Source: Clostridiales bacterium UBA7273 (GTDB taxonomy: Bacteria; Bacillota; Clostridia; Oscillospirales; Oscillospiraceae). Taken from it: 53,616 nt of DNA. Below, piece by piece: positions 35,086 through 42,776 of the stretch; the stretch's first letter is position 1; each line of letters opens with the position of its first letter. The position numbers were made by a program, and so were the translations under genes. The notes under the pieces were generated by a model. The model was given only the letters and a program-made list of their open reading frames with translations. It was not told the origin of the DNA and made no database searches. Location of the stretch: contig DKRV01000014.1 in NCBI GenBank assembly GCA_002472405.1, positions 21,767 through 75,382 of the forward strand. Direction: 5' to 3'.

Positions 35086-35114
35086 ATAATAGCCTATAAC
35101 AAATATTTTGTCAA
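35086..35114 (-). promoter_or_regulatory. Promoter of the acyl-CoA synthetase gene
   Basis: On the minus strand: TTGACA (35114-35109), 17-nt spacer, TATTAT (35091-35086). Confidence 0.85.
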
Positions 35115-35131
35115 ATCATGAACGAAACGTA

Positions 35132-35283
35132 TAGGCCGGAGACTGCTCTCCGGCCTCAGCGTGTCAAAAAAGTAAGCATACTTTTTTTCACGCTTCAGAA
35201 CGCCACATTTTTCGTGAAAACATGTTTTCACGAAAAATCTCGCTACGCTCGTCAGAAAAAGCCCGATAAATTCGGGCTTTTTT
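35132..35283. repeat. Cluster of four hairpins including a 32-bp perfect palindrome
   Basis: Four inverted repeats in one intergenic space: a GC-rich stem at about 35132-35157, an A/T stem at 35166-35187, a zero-loop 32-bp palindrome at 35207-35238, and a terminator-like stem at about 35256-35283 with T-tract. The last is plausible as the terminator of the minus-strand exporter gene ending at 35405. The remaining 35284-35404 shows no other feature. Confidence 0.75.
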
Positions 35284-35404
35284 GATGGCTATTAATCTGA
35301 TTACGAGCGGGGCCTTTGCCCCCTCGTGCTCCCCTGCTGCTTTGTTGCTTTCAAATTGCAGGAAGGTTTTATGACGGTCTTATATTCACAGGCGTGTTTC
35401 TTAT

Positions 35405-36853
35405 TTATCTCAGCTTTACGCAGTAGTAGGACAAAAGATAGGTCTTTTCAGACTTGTATGCGTTCCAGACGCGGTCGGCAAGGTCTTCGGACTGACCGGC
35501 CTTGCGCTGGAAGGTGCGTATCTCCTCGATGACCTTCTGCATGTCGTTTTCGCAGTCCTCCTCGAGGTCATAGAACCTGTCGCAATTGGTGTAGGCATAC
35601 ACCATAAGGCTGCGGTATTTGCCCTCGGGCTGAGCCTCAAACTCCGTGCGCATCTGCGCAACGAGCGCGTCAAGGCGAGCCATGTGCGAATATTTGATCG
35701 CCTCGATCTCGGCGGCTGCGAGAGCTTTTTTATACTGATCGCGGCTGAGGTCGCCGGCCTGAAGCAGCACCTCCTTGGCAACGTCGGTGTAGGTAGCTTC
35801 CTCGTTTATTATATCCAGCGCGCCCTCTTTGAATATGCCGGTGTCCCAGCGCGTGGTATCCACCTCAAGCAAACGGTCGATCTGCCGGTGGTAGTTTGCC
35901 GCCTCGTTTTCTATCTGCTCGACGGTGAGGCTCTGCGCGAGAACATAGGATTTGAGCAGATCATACTGCGACCACACAAAGCATCCGGCGATGATAACAA
36001 GCAGCAGCATGAGATAAACCGCGGCCTCGGCAAGACGCTTGCCGGTGTTCTTTTTGAGCCTGTTGCGCGGATTTTCCTGCGTTGCGGCAAGTGACTCGGT
36101 CTGCGGCAGCTTGCCGGTATTCAGATATTCCGCGTATGCGTCGCAAACCGTGTTCGGGTCGCCGAACATGACCATGCGACCTTTGTCCAGCCACAGCACC
36201 TTGTTGCACTGCGCGCGCACCGACTGCAGCGAGTGCGAGACCATGAGCGCGGTCGTGTCGCCGTTATCGATGATACTCTGCATCTTCTGCTGGCTTTTTT
36301 TGCGGAAGTCGCCGTCGCCGACGGCGAATATCTCGTCAAGAATAATGATGTCCGGCTCTATCATGCTCGCAATAGCGAAAGCAATGCGGCTTTTCATGCC
36401 GCTTGAGAGCGTGCGGAACGGGCTGTTCTGAAATTCGCGCATTTCGGCAAAGTCGATTATCTCGTCGTACTTGGAGTCAATAAACTCCTTGGAATAGCCC
36501 ATGAACGCGCCGCGCAGATACACGTTTTCCTTGACCGTCATCTCGCGGTCAAAGCCCGTGCCAAGCTCCAGCAGAGCGCAGATCTTGCCGGTTTTCTCGA
36601 TCGTTCCCGAGGCCGGAGTCAGCGTTCCGCTTATGGCCTTCATCATCGTTGATTTGCCGGCGCCGTTTTTGCCGATGACGCCGAGCATATCGCCCCTTTC
36701 GAGGCTGAAGGATACGTTTTTAAGTGCCCAGAACTCGTTGTTTCTGGGGCTTTTTCCGAGTATGCGCTTGACTATGTCCGAGGTCGAGCGCGAGTCCTGC
36801 TTGCGGTAGCGCACCGAAACATCGTCAAGAACAAGGATCTTGTTTCCGTCCAT
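35405..36853 (-). CDS. TagH-like polysaccharide/teichoic-acid exporter ATPase with C-terminal domain
   Basis: ATPase of 482 residues. Walker A GKNGAGKST (61-69), signature LSSGMKSR (149-156), Walker B ILDE (171-174) and H-loop His207 are intact. After the ATPase domain comes one membrane segment (about 276-296) and an external domain of about 185 residues, the arrangement of TagH. It powers export of a wall polymer through the permease at 36866. ATG follows AAGGAGG. The C-terminal domain has no motif I recognise and may regulate or anchor the exporter. Confidence 0.88.
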   Translation of the reverse strand: MDGNKILVLDDVSVRYRKQDSRSTSDIVKRILGKSPRNNEFWALKNVSFSLERGDMLGVIGKNGAGKSTMMKAISGTLTPASGTIEKTGKICALLELGTGFDREMTVKENVYLRGAFMGYSKEFIDSKYDEIIDFAEMREFQNSPFRTLSSGMKSRIAFAIASMIEPDIIILDEIFAVGDGDFRKKSQQKMQSIIDNGDTTALMVSHSLQSVRAQCNKVLWLDKGRMVMFGDPNTVCDAYAEYLNTGKLPQTESLAATQENPRNRLKKNTGKRLAEAAVYLMLLLVIIAGCFVWSQYDLLKSYVLAQSLTVEQIENEAANYHRQIDRLLEVDTTRWDTGIFKEGALDIINEEATYTDVAKEVLLQAGDLSRDQYKKALAAAEIEAIKYSHMARLDALVAQMRTEFEAQPEGKYRSLMVYAYTNCDRFYDLEEDCENDMQKVIEEIRTFQRKAGQSEDLADRVWNAYKSEKTYLLSYYCVKLR

Positions 36854-36865
36854 CAGAGCACCTCC

Positions 36866-37633
36866 TTACACATACAGCGCGATCTTATCGCGCGTGATAT
36901 GGTAGGTAAACCAGCCGAGCAAAGCGCAGATCGCGGCCATCACGATCATGATAAGATGCGTCGAGAGGCTCGGCACGGTCGAATGGATTATGAGCTGGCG
37001 GAAATAATCCACGCACATATACAGCGGATTGCAGTTTAAAAGCCTGCGCATGATCCCCGGCAGTATCGACGGATCATAGAATATCGCCGAGGCGTACATG
37101 ATGATGCGCGTCACAACGGGCCAGAGATAGTTTATGTCGCGGAAGAAAATATACAGCGTGCTCAGGAACATGCCTATGCCGAAGTTGATGAAATATAGGC
37201 ACACCATCGGAAACAGCAGGTACAGAAACCGCCAGTGGAAGTTTATCCCGTCGATGGCGACGAAAATGAAGAACACAAGCAGCGAAACGGCGAAATCTAT
37301 CGCCTGCGCAACGCTCTGCGAAATGAGGAAATAGTGCTTGGGTACGGGTACCTTGCTGTATATCTGAGCGTTATCGTAAAGAACGCGCATGGCGCTTCGG
37401 GTGGCTGCCGAGAAATAGTTGAACAGCAGCAGTCCGCAGAACAGATATATCGTGTAGTGCGGCATGTTGCGGCCGAAAAACGTGCCGAAGACCACGTCCA
37501 TGGTCAGCAGCAGAAACAGCGGCGAAAGTGCGCTCCAGAGTATGCCGAAGGTAGTGCGCTTGTATTTTTTTATAAAGTCTCGCCTTATAAGCTCAGAAAG
37601 CAAAAAACGGTGGTTAGCTTTGTCCGAAGTCAT
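36866..37633 (-). CDS. TagG-like ABC-2 permease
   Basis: Membrane protein of 255 residues with about six membrane segments and the ABC-2 polysaccharide-exporter pattern (SELIRRDFIKKYKRTTFG near the N-terminus; NPLYMCVDYFR in a late loop). With the ATPase encoded 12 nt downstream it forms an exporter of undecaprenyl-linked polymers. The frame opens with GTG at 37678, but ATG at 37633 is preferred although AAGGAG is 12 nt away, a long spacing. Confidence 0.88.
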   Translation of the reverse strand: MTSDKANHRFLLSELIRRDFIKKYKRTTFGILWSALSPLFLLLTMDVVFGTFFGRNMPHYTIYLFCGLLLFNYFSAATRSAMRVLYDNAQIYSKVPVPKHYFLISQSVAQAIDFAVSLLVFFIFVAIDGINFHWRFLYLLFPMVCLYFINFGIGMFLSTLYIFFRDINYLWPVVTRIIMYASAIFYDPSILPGIMRRLLNCNPLYMCVDYFRQLIIHSTVPSLSTHLIMIVMAAICALLGWFTYHITRDKIALYV

Positions 37634-37654
37634 AAAACGTCCGTTCTCCTTGTT

Positions 37655-37707
37655 AAAACAAAAAAACTGTGTTACCACACATTATCGCGCCATTATAACA
37701 CAGTTTT
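37655..37707 (-). terminator. Terminator between the nucleotidyltransferase and permease genes
   Basis: A 12-bp stem (37707-37696 with 37674-37663 on the minus strand), a 21-nt loop and a T-rich tail. The long loop could let it act as an attenuator. Confidence 0.6.
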
Positions 37708-37722
37708 ATTTATAATTCCACA

Positions 37723-38319
37723 TTAATTTTCGGACATGAAGTCCAGATAGTCTTCGGGTGAGTTGAAATCGCGCGTGAAGGAATCGAGAAGAACATAATT
37801 TTTGCCCACTCGGCGCCCGGTGAGCGGATATCCAGCGTACAGAAGATACACCTGCCAGCCCTTGCACTCTTTTATTTCGCCCTCAAGAAAGCGGCGGCGC
37901 ACCTCGAGGTAAAGCGAGCGGAAAAGCTCCCCGTCGCCGACGAGGACGGCGCAGATGCTCTTTTCGCTGCCGAAAAACAGCAGCGGCTTCTCGCCGCGGT
38001 GCGATATGACAGCCTTTACGGCGTTTTCGGAATACAAAACGTCGCCGTAGAGAAAGCACATGTCGTCGCCGATAAGCTCGGCGGTGAAGCGGTCGATCTC
38101 AAGGACGTTGTTTTTAGGCTCGTACCTCACGGCGCCGGGGATGCTGACGCTTTCGTCATGCGAGGTGATGATGACCTCGGCAGCATCGTCAAACTTATGC
38201 ACAAGGCGCACGGTGCGCTCGAGCAGAGTTTCGCCCGAAACGCTTATGTCGTGCTTTTTGTGCCCCATGAAGTTGTTCCAGCGGCTGCCCTTGCCGTCAG
38301 CCATGATGACATATCTCAT
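37723..38319 (-). CDS. Small NTP-transferase (MobA/IspD-like fold)
   Basis: Nucleotidyltransferase-like protein of 198 residues. The N-terminal MADGKGSRW replaces the usual G-x-G-x-R loop in part, and CFLYGDVLYS supplies the acidic metal motif. It may activate a sugar, glycerol or polyol phosphate for the polymer locus. A longer frame runs upstream, but ATG at 38319 overlaps the ATP-grasp stop by 4 nt (ATGA) and fits the family. The exact substrate is unknown. Confidence 0.75.
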   Translation of the reverse strand: MRYVIMADGKGSRWNNFMGHKKHDISVSGETLLERTVRLVHKFDDAAEVIITSHDESVSIPGAVRYEPKNNVLEIDRFTAELIGDDMCFLYGDVLYSENAVKAVISHRGEKPLLFFGSEKSICAVLVGDGELFRSLYLEVRRRFLEGEIKECKGWQVYLLYAGYPLTGRRVGKNYVLLDSFTRDFNSPEDYLDFMSEN

Positions 38320-39365
38320 TTGATTATCCCGTGCTCGCGGTAGAAATCGCCCAGCCTGCCGTAGCGCTGCGGTCCCCAGAGCTGAATGATGTTCACGCCC
38401 GAGGAGGTGTTGGCCTCGATAACGGTGAAGCCGTCGTCGGTCGGGAGAATGTCCCACGCGATTATATCAAGATAGGGGAAGGCGCGGCTTGCCTCAAGAA
38501 CTCCGGCCTTTATGCCGTCCCAGTTCGGGATAACTGCGCCCTCTATCTGCGCGTTTGTGTCAGGATGCGTGCGGTAAACGGTGAGATTGTGCAGCGTGCG
38601 CGCATAGCTCATCGTGCCGGTTTCAATATCGATGTTTGCAACAAGACCGCCGCGGCTGCCGTTATCGACGGCTCCCGTCCACGCAGCTCCGATGCGCTGC
38701 ACAGCAAAGCACAGCTCAAATTCCTTGGTTTCGGCATTGCGCAGAACTATCATACGCAGGGTGTTTGCGCTGTTCGCGTAAATTTTGTTGAGGTAGTCCG
38801 CCTGGTGCGCATAGGCGCATATGAGCCACTCGGTATCGCGGCGCAGACGGTCGGCAAGCTCTTTTTCCGTGTGCGGCTCATCGTTGCAGATGATGCCGTG
38901 GCCGTTGTATTTGACAACGTACACGCCCTTGCCCTTGCCGGCACGCACCGGCTTTACGACATATGCCCCGACCTCGTGCAGAAGCTTGACGAGATCGTCG
39001 TAGTCGTTTATGACCCTGCCGTTTAGGCCGGCGAGACGGTCATCCTTTTTGACGCAGTAGATCTCCGGAGTTTTGCAGTAGCGCTCGATGATCTGCGTGA
39101 AAACGACCTTGTTGTTGAGCATCTCGCTGTACGGGTCGTTTATGCATCTTGAGCGGTACCAGTCAAATTCGGAAAGATACTGCTTTTTGTCGTTGTGCTT
39201 AAAGTCGTACAAAGCCGCCTGATCGACCATGTAGCCGCCGAAAATGCAGTAGTACAGCCTTGTGTGCAGCGGAAGCTTAAAGTGATTGGGCGCAAACAGT
39301 ATCCTCACTATCCACAGCACCATCAATTTGATTTTGGCGAGCAATATGCTCAGAAATCGCATCAT
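38316..39365 (-). CDS. Sugar-transfer-associated ATP-grasp protein
   Basis: Protein of 349 residues with a single ATP-grasp domain of the sugar-transfer-associated type: VVKPVRAGKGKGVYVV binds ATP, NTLRMIV and DNGSRGGLVANID follow, and VIEANTSSGV carries the metal-binding Glu and Asn. Such ligases join a carboxylate to an amine or hydroxyl and occur in surface-polymer loci. Only this protein and the C-terminal domains at 40590 and 42777 keep the full motif set. Its start, behind GGAGAGAG, lies 89 bp inside the preceding gene. Confidence 0.82.
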   Translation of the reverse strand: MMRFLSILLAKIKLMVLWIVRILFAPNHFKLPLHTRLYYCIFGGYMVDQAALYDFKHNDKKQYLSEFDWYRSRCINDPYSEMLNNKVVFTQIIERYCKTPEIYCVKKDDRLAGLNGRVINDYDDLVKLLHEVGAYVVKPVRAGKGKGVYVVKYNGHGIICNDEPHTEKELADRLRRDTEWLICAYAHQADYLNKIYANSANTLRMIVLRNAETKEFELCFAVQRIGAAWTGAVDNGSRGGLVANIDIETGTMSYARTLHNLTVYRTHPDTNAQIEGAVIPNWDGIKAGVLEASRAFPYLDIIAWDILPTDDGFTVIEANTSSGVNIIQLWGPQRYGRLGDFYREHGIIK

Positions 39366-40488
39366 GTTTATCTCTCTCCATGCAGTCGATTATAAGATCG
39401 GCGATCTTGTCGGTCGCGCGCCCGTTCAGATCGGGCAGATACTTGCGGCAGAAGCGCCTGTAGTTATCCATGTCGTACTCTCCGCTTTCGACGGCGGCGA
39501 CAAGCTCGGCAGGATCGCGGAATATGCAGTCGGGGAACTCGTCAAAGAGCTTGACGTTCAGCCCGTTGTGGTCGAGATAGTCCTCGTAGTCGAAAAGATA
39601 GAAATACACGGGCTTGCCCAGAAGCGCGGCTTCTATCGTTATTGCCGAGTAGTCGGTTATTACGCAGTCGCACACCGACAGCACCGTCGATGTCGGCACC
39701 TTGTGGCAGGTTATCGCCGGGGACAGCGAGTCGTAGTTCAAAAGCTGGTTCGGGTGACGCTTTATAACGAGCATCTGGCTGCCGTCGAAATTGAACGCAT
39801 CGACAAGCGCCTTGGGGTCGAGCGTCTGCCCCTTGCGGAAGGTTGGGGCGTACAGAACGATCTTTTTGCCTCTCAGGCCGGGGTAGGTCTCGTAAAACTG
39901 CCGCCGTGCCTCGTCCTGGCCCTCACGCAGCTTATCCATGCGCGGCAGACCGACGTTGTACAGAATATCCGACTCAATGTCAAACGAGGCGCAGTAAAAC
40001 GGGTTGAACGCCCTACCGCCGGCAATGACAACATCGTAGTTGCGGTGCATGCGCATCTCGCGCGCGATCATGTCGCTGCGGCCGAATTTCTTGCCGAGCG
40101 ACTGATAGCCGGACTTCTTGATCTTGCCCATTGCGTGCCACATTTGGATAACGGCAAGGTGCTTTTTGTGATGCAGCACGGACACCGCCGGCCAGTAGGA
40201 ATCGAGCACACACACGGAGGCGGTCGCAAGGTGATACATGCTTTTGAGCGTGACAAAAGCGTATTCGAGCATGCTCGCAAAGCCTTTGTCGGCGCGCTTT
40301 GTTATGATAACAATGTTTGTTTCCGGTTTCAGTTCAACAAGGCGGCGGCTTAGAAAATCAATATCCTCCGTCACGGTGTTTGACTGACGGCTGAGGAATA
40401 AAACCTTGTTTTTGTCGGTCGGGCAGAGCTTCAGGAAAAAGTAAATGAAATTCATCACCCAGCGCAGCAAAATAACAGCTATTCTCAT
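39277..40488 (-). CDS. CDP-glycerol glycerophosphotransferase-like protein (TagB/TagF family)
   Basis: Glycosyltransferase-B-like enzyme of 403 residues that polymerises or primes glycerol-phosphate (or ribitol-phosphate) chains. Family marks are QMWHAMG, LYAPTFRKG, VIKRHPN and DCVITDYSAITIEAALLGKP. It sits on the cytoplasmic face at the start of the minus-strand polymer operon, which also exports the product. ATG follows AAGGAG. The C-terminal 30 residues beyond the core overlap the next gene by 89 bp, which is unusual. Confidence 0.88.
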   Translation of the reverse strand: MRIAVILLRWVMNFIYFFLKLCPTDKNKVLFLSRQSNTVTEDIDFLSRRLVELKPETNIVIITKRADKGFASMLEYAFVTLKSMYHLATASVCVLDSYWPAVSVLHHKKHLAVIQMWHAMGKIKKSGYQSLGKKFGRSDMIAREMRMHRNYDVVIAGGRAFNPFYCASFDIESDILYNVGLPRMDKLREGQDEARRQFYETYPGLRGKKIVLYAPTFRKGQTLDPKALVDAFNFDGSQMLVIKRHPNQLLNYDSLSPAITCHKVPTSTVLSVCDCVITDYSAITIEAALLGKPVYFYLFDYEDYLDHNGLNVKLFDEFPDCIFRDPAELVAAVESGEYDMDNYRRFCRKYLPDLNGRATDKIADLIIDCMERDKHDAISEHIARQNQIDGAVDSEDTVCAQSL

Positions 40489-40534
40489 AATACTCCTTTT
40501 ATGCCCGAACAGAGGGCATAACTAAAATCGACTA

Positions 40535-40563
40535 ATTATACGCGCAAACGTATGTTTTGTCAC
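40535..40563 (-). promoter_or_regulatory. Promoter for the minus-strand polymer operon
   Basis: On the minus strand: GTGACA (40563-40558), 17-nt spacer, TATAAT (40540-40535). A small hairpin (ATGCCC/GGGCAT, 40501-40519) stands in the leader, just before AAGGAG. Confidence 0.7.
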
Positions 40564-40589
40564 TACAAATTTATTACCATCGGCCAATA

Positions 40590-42605
40590 TCAGCAGAGCC
40601 TTTTTCCTGCCTTCTTAAGTTCAAGCTTATGCATGAAGTAGGCATGGACATTCTCGTTATATGTCGGATAGCGGTGCAGATCTTGGTGCGTATTTATCTC
40701 GAGAATCTTAAAGCCGGAGTCGGTTATAACAACGTCAAAGCCGAGGTATTCAAGCGGCGATATGTAGCGGCACAGCTCGGGGATGACGCGCAGCACCTCG
40801 TCCCAGTGCGGAAGCGTGCCCTCGATCTTCTCCTGCGTGTCCGGATGGATAGGGCAGGGGGTTATGACGTGCTCCTTGATGACCTCGGCATCATGGAAAA
40901 AGCCCGTTTTTTCATCGACATAGGCGAAAACGCCGCCGGAGCCGATGTTGTCGGTAAAGCCGGTGCTCTTTGTGCCGATGCGGAAGTAGGCGTTTTCGAT
41001 AACGGGGTCAAGTCCGCTGCGGTTTATGACCATGATGCGCACGGTGCAGGCGACCTCGCTGTATATCCTGCGCAGATCGCTGTGCATGACGATGTATTCG
41101 GAGATGTTATAGTAATCGTCGAGCGAGGCGAGAAAGCCGAGCATTTCACTCTCGCTTTTCGCCATTCCGTTTACGAGGTAGCCCTCTCCGTCAAAGCCGA
41201 GCTTATAAAATCCGATGCCGTGCGAGCCGACGGTCGGTTTCATGGCAAGCAGCTTCTTTTCGCGCAGCAGATGCAAAATTCCGTCAAAGCTGCGCGGCAG
41301 CTCCTCGGGGCAGTCGGGCATTTTCAGCACCTGCATCCTTCCGTCGCGCGGAACGATGTGGTAGTAATACTCGGGAAGATATTCGCTGTATTTATCCAAA
41401 CAGTAGCGCAGCGTGACCTTATCCCACAAAAGCTTGCGGTATTCGTTGTTTATGGGCCGGAGCCACTTGTAGTCCCGGTCGGAGAGAAACGAGCGGTAGT
41501 TTTCCTCCGTCAGGCCGTACTGCTTTATGTGATAGGATAAAAATCCGCGCTCATGCGCCCATTTTTTCTCCTGCGCCGTAGTAAATTTATCGCGATTATC
41601 ATCACGCAGAGCCTTTTTCCAGCCGCGGTACATATAATCCATGAAACCGTGACGCTTCGCCCGGAAGCTCCAGAGGTAGCGGTCGATTATCGTCATGGCG
41701 CGTTTAAAGCCGACAAAGCGCGGCTTCGCTGCGCGCTTGCGGCGGATAAACTCGGCGGTCTTGTCGTTGAAGTGCTCAAGGTAGGTTAAATCCGCGCCCG
41801 TGTCAACTCGCAGTATCTTGAAGCCCTCGCCGGTCAGGCGCACGGCAAAATTCATGTATTCAAGCTCGTTAAATTCCGAGGCAATGGCTCGGAGCGTTTT
41901 TGCGATCTCGGGAAAGACCTCGATCCTGCCGCCGTCGTAATTGCCCTGCTCGTCAACGGTGCTTAACTCGCGGTTTCGCGTGTACCAGTTTGGCTTAACG
42001 CCCTCCTGCGCCTCGGTCAGGACGGAAAACAAAAGCTCCGGAGCGTCGCCTCCGTTCAAAAACGCCAGATGCAGCGTGGGGGCAAAGGTCGAGGCGATAA
42101 GCTCGCTTATCATCGTGCCCGAGGGGAGCGAGCCGAGCTTTTCGCACATCGCGTCCTTGTCAAGGTAAGCCGAGTCAAAATAAAACGCCTCGCCGTCAAA
42201 GCCGCAGATGTGCTCCTTCGTTTTCACCGAGTTTGAGGCCTTGCGCACCGAAACGCGCCCCTTTTCGCGGATGAGCGCCAGAACGCCGTCCATGCTCTGA
42301 TCAAGGCCGTCTTTGAGCGGCAGAATAAACTGCTCGCCGTCGCGCGTGAGCAGGCTGTAATACTGCTCGGTCAGAAGCTCTATATGCTTATTGAGCGCGT
42401 AGGACATCGACAGCACGTCGCCGAAGAGCTTATCAAACTTTGCGTCAAACGGCAGAAGAGAAAATATCTCCTTGTCGCTCATACCGATATTGTTTTTGCG
42501 CTTGTATTTTTTTATGCCGTCAAGGTAAAACCACTCGTCTGCCGTTGCGAAGGTGAAGCCGCGAAACAGCAGCGCAGCGCTTTTTATCAGCTTTGAAGCT
42601 TTCAT
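40590..42605 (-). CDS. Tandem ATP-grasp protein with degenerate N-terminal copy
   Basis: Protein of 671 residues built from two sugar-transfer-type ATP-grasp units. The C-terminal unit (about 345-660) is complete: AMKPTVGSHGIGF, TVRIMVIN, DNIGSGGVFAYVD and LEINTHQDL with Glu636 and Asn638. The N-terminal unit (about 45-290) aligns along its length (SMDGVLALIREK against SFDGILHLLREK; GFKILRVDTGADL against GFKILEINTHQDL), but Glu and Asn become Arg266 and Asp268. It probably ligates one substrate while the N-copy binds or orients another. No signal peptide. Confidence 0.8.
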   Translation of the reverse strand: MKASKLIKSAALLFRGFTFATADEWFYLDGIKKYKRKNNIGMSDKEIFSLLPFDAKFDKLFGDVLSMSYALNKHIELLTEQYYSLLTRDGEQFILPLKDGLDQSMDGVLALIREKGRVSVRKASNSVKTKEHICGFDGEAFYFDSAYLDKDAMCEKLGSLPSGTMISELIASTFAPTLHLAFLNGGDAPELLFSVLTEAQEGVKPNWYTRNRELSTVDEQGNYDGGRIEVFPEIAKTLRAIASEFNELEYMNFAVRLTGEGFKILRVDTGADLTYLEHFNDKTAEFIRRKRAAKPRFVGFKRAMTIIDRYLWSFRAKRHGFMDYMYRGWKKALRDDNRDKFTTAQEKKWAHERGFLSYHIKQYGLTEENYRSFLSDRDYKWLRPINNEYRKLLWDKVTLRYCLDKYSEYLPEYYYHIVPRDGRMQVLKMPDCPEELPRSFDGILHLLREKKLLAMKPTVGSHGIGFYKLGFDGEGYLVNGMAKSESEMLGFLASLDDYYNISEYIVMHSDLRRIYSEVACTVRIMVINRSGLDPVIENAYFRIGTKSTGFTDNIGSGGVFAYVDEKTGFFHDAEVIKEHVITPCPIHPDTQEKIEGTLPHWDEVLRVIPELCRYISPLEYLGFDVVITDSGFKILEINTHQDLHRYPTYNENVHAYFMHKLELKKAGKRLC

Positions 42606-42637
42606 ATCAAAAACTCCGAAAATAATTAAATCGTTTT

Positions 42638-42666
42638 ATTATACTATACATCGTAAATATTCGCAA
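42638..42666 (-). promoter_or_regulatory. Promoter of the minus-strand tandem ATP-grasp gene
   Basis: On the minus strand: TTGCGA (42666-42661), 17-nt spacer, TATAAT (42643-42638). Confidence 0.65.
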
Positions 42667-42690
42667 ATGATAATTTAACGGCACATGGGA

Positions 42691-42719
42691 TTGAATTCTG
42701 TCGGCTTGTGTAATATAAT
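42691..42719 (+). promoter_or_regulatory. Promoter of the plus-strand tandem ATP-grasp operon
   Basis: TTGAAT (42691-42696), 17-nt spacer, TATAAT (42714-42719). It drives 42777 and probably the carboxyethylornithine synthase gene after it. Confidence 0.75.
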
Positions 42720-42776
42720 ACTATAGTTATACTGGATAACTATGCGGATTTTGCTCCGCAGGAAAGAGAGCAGCAA

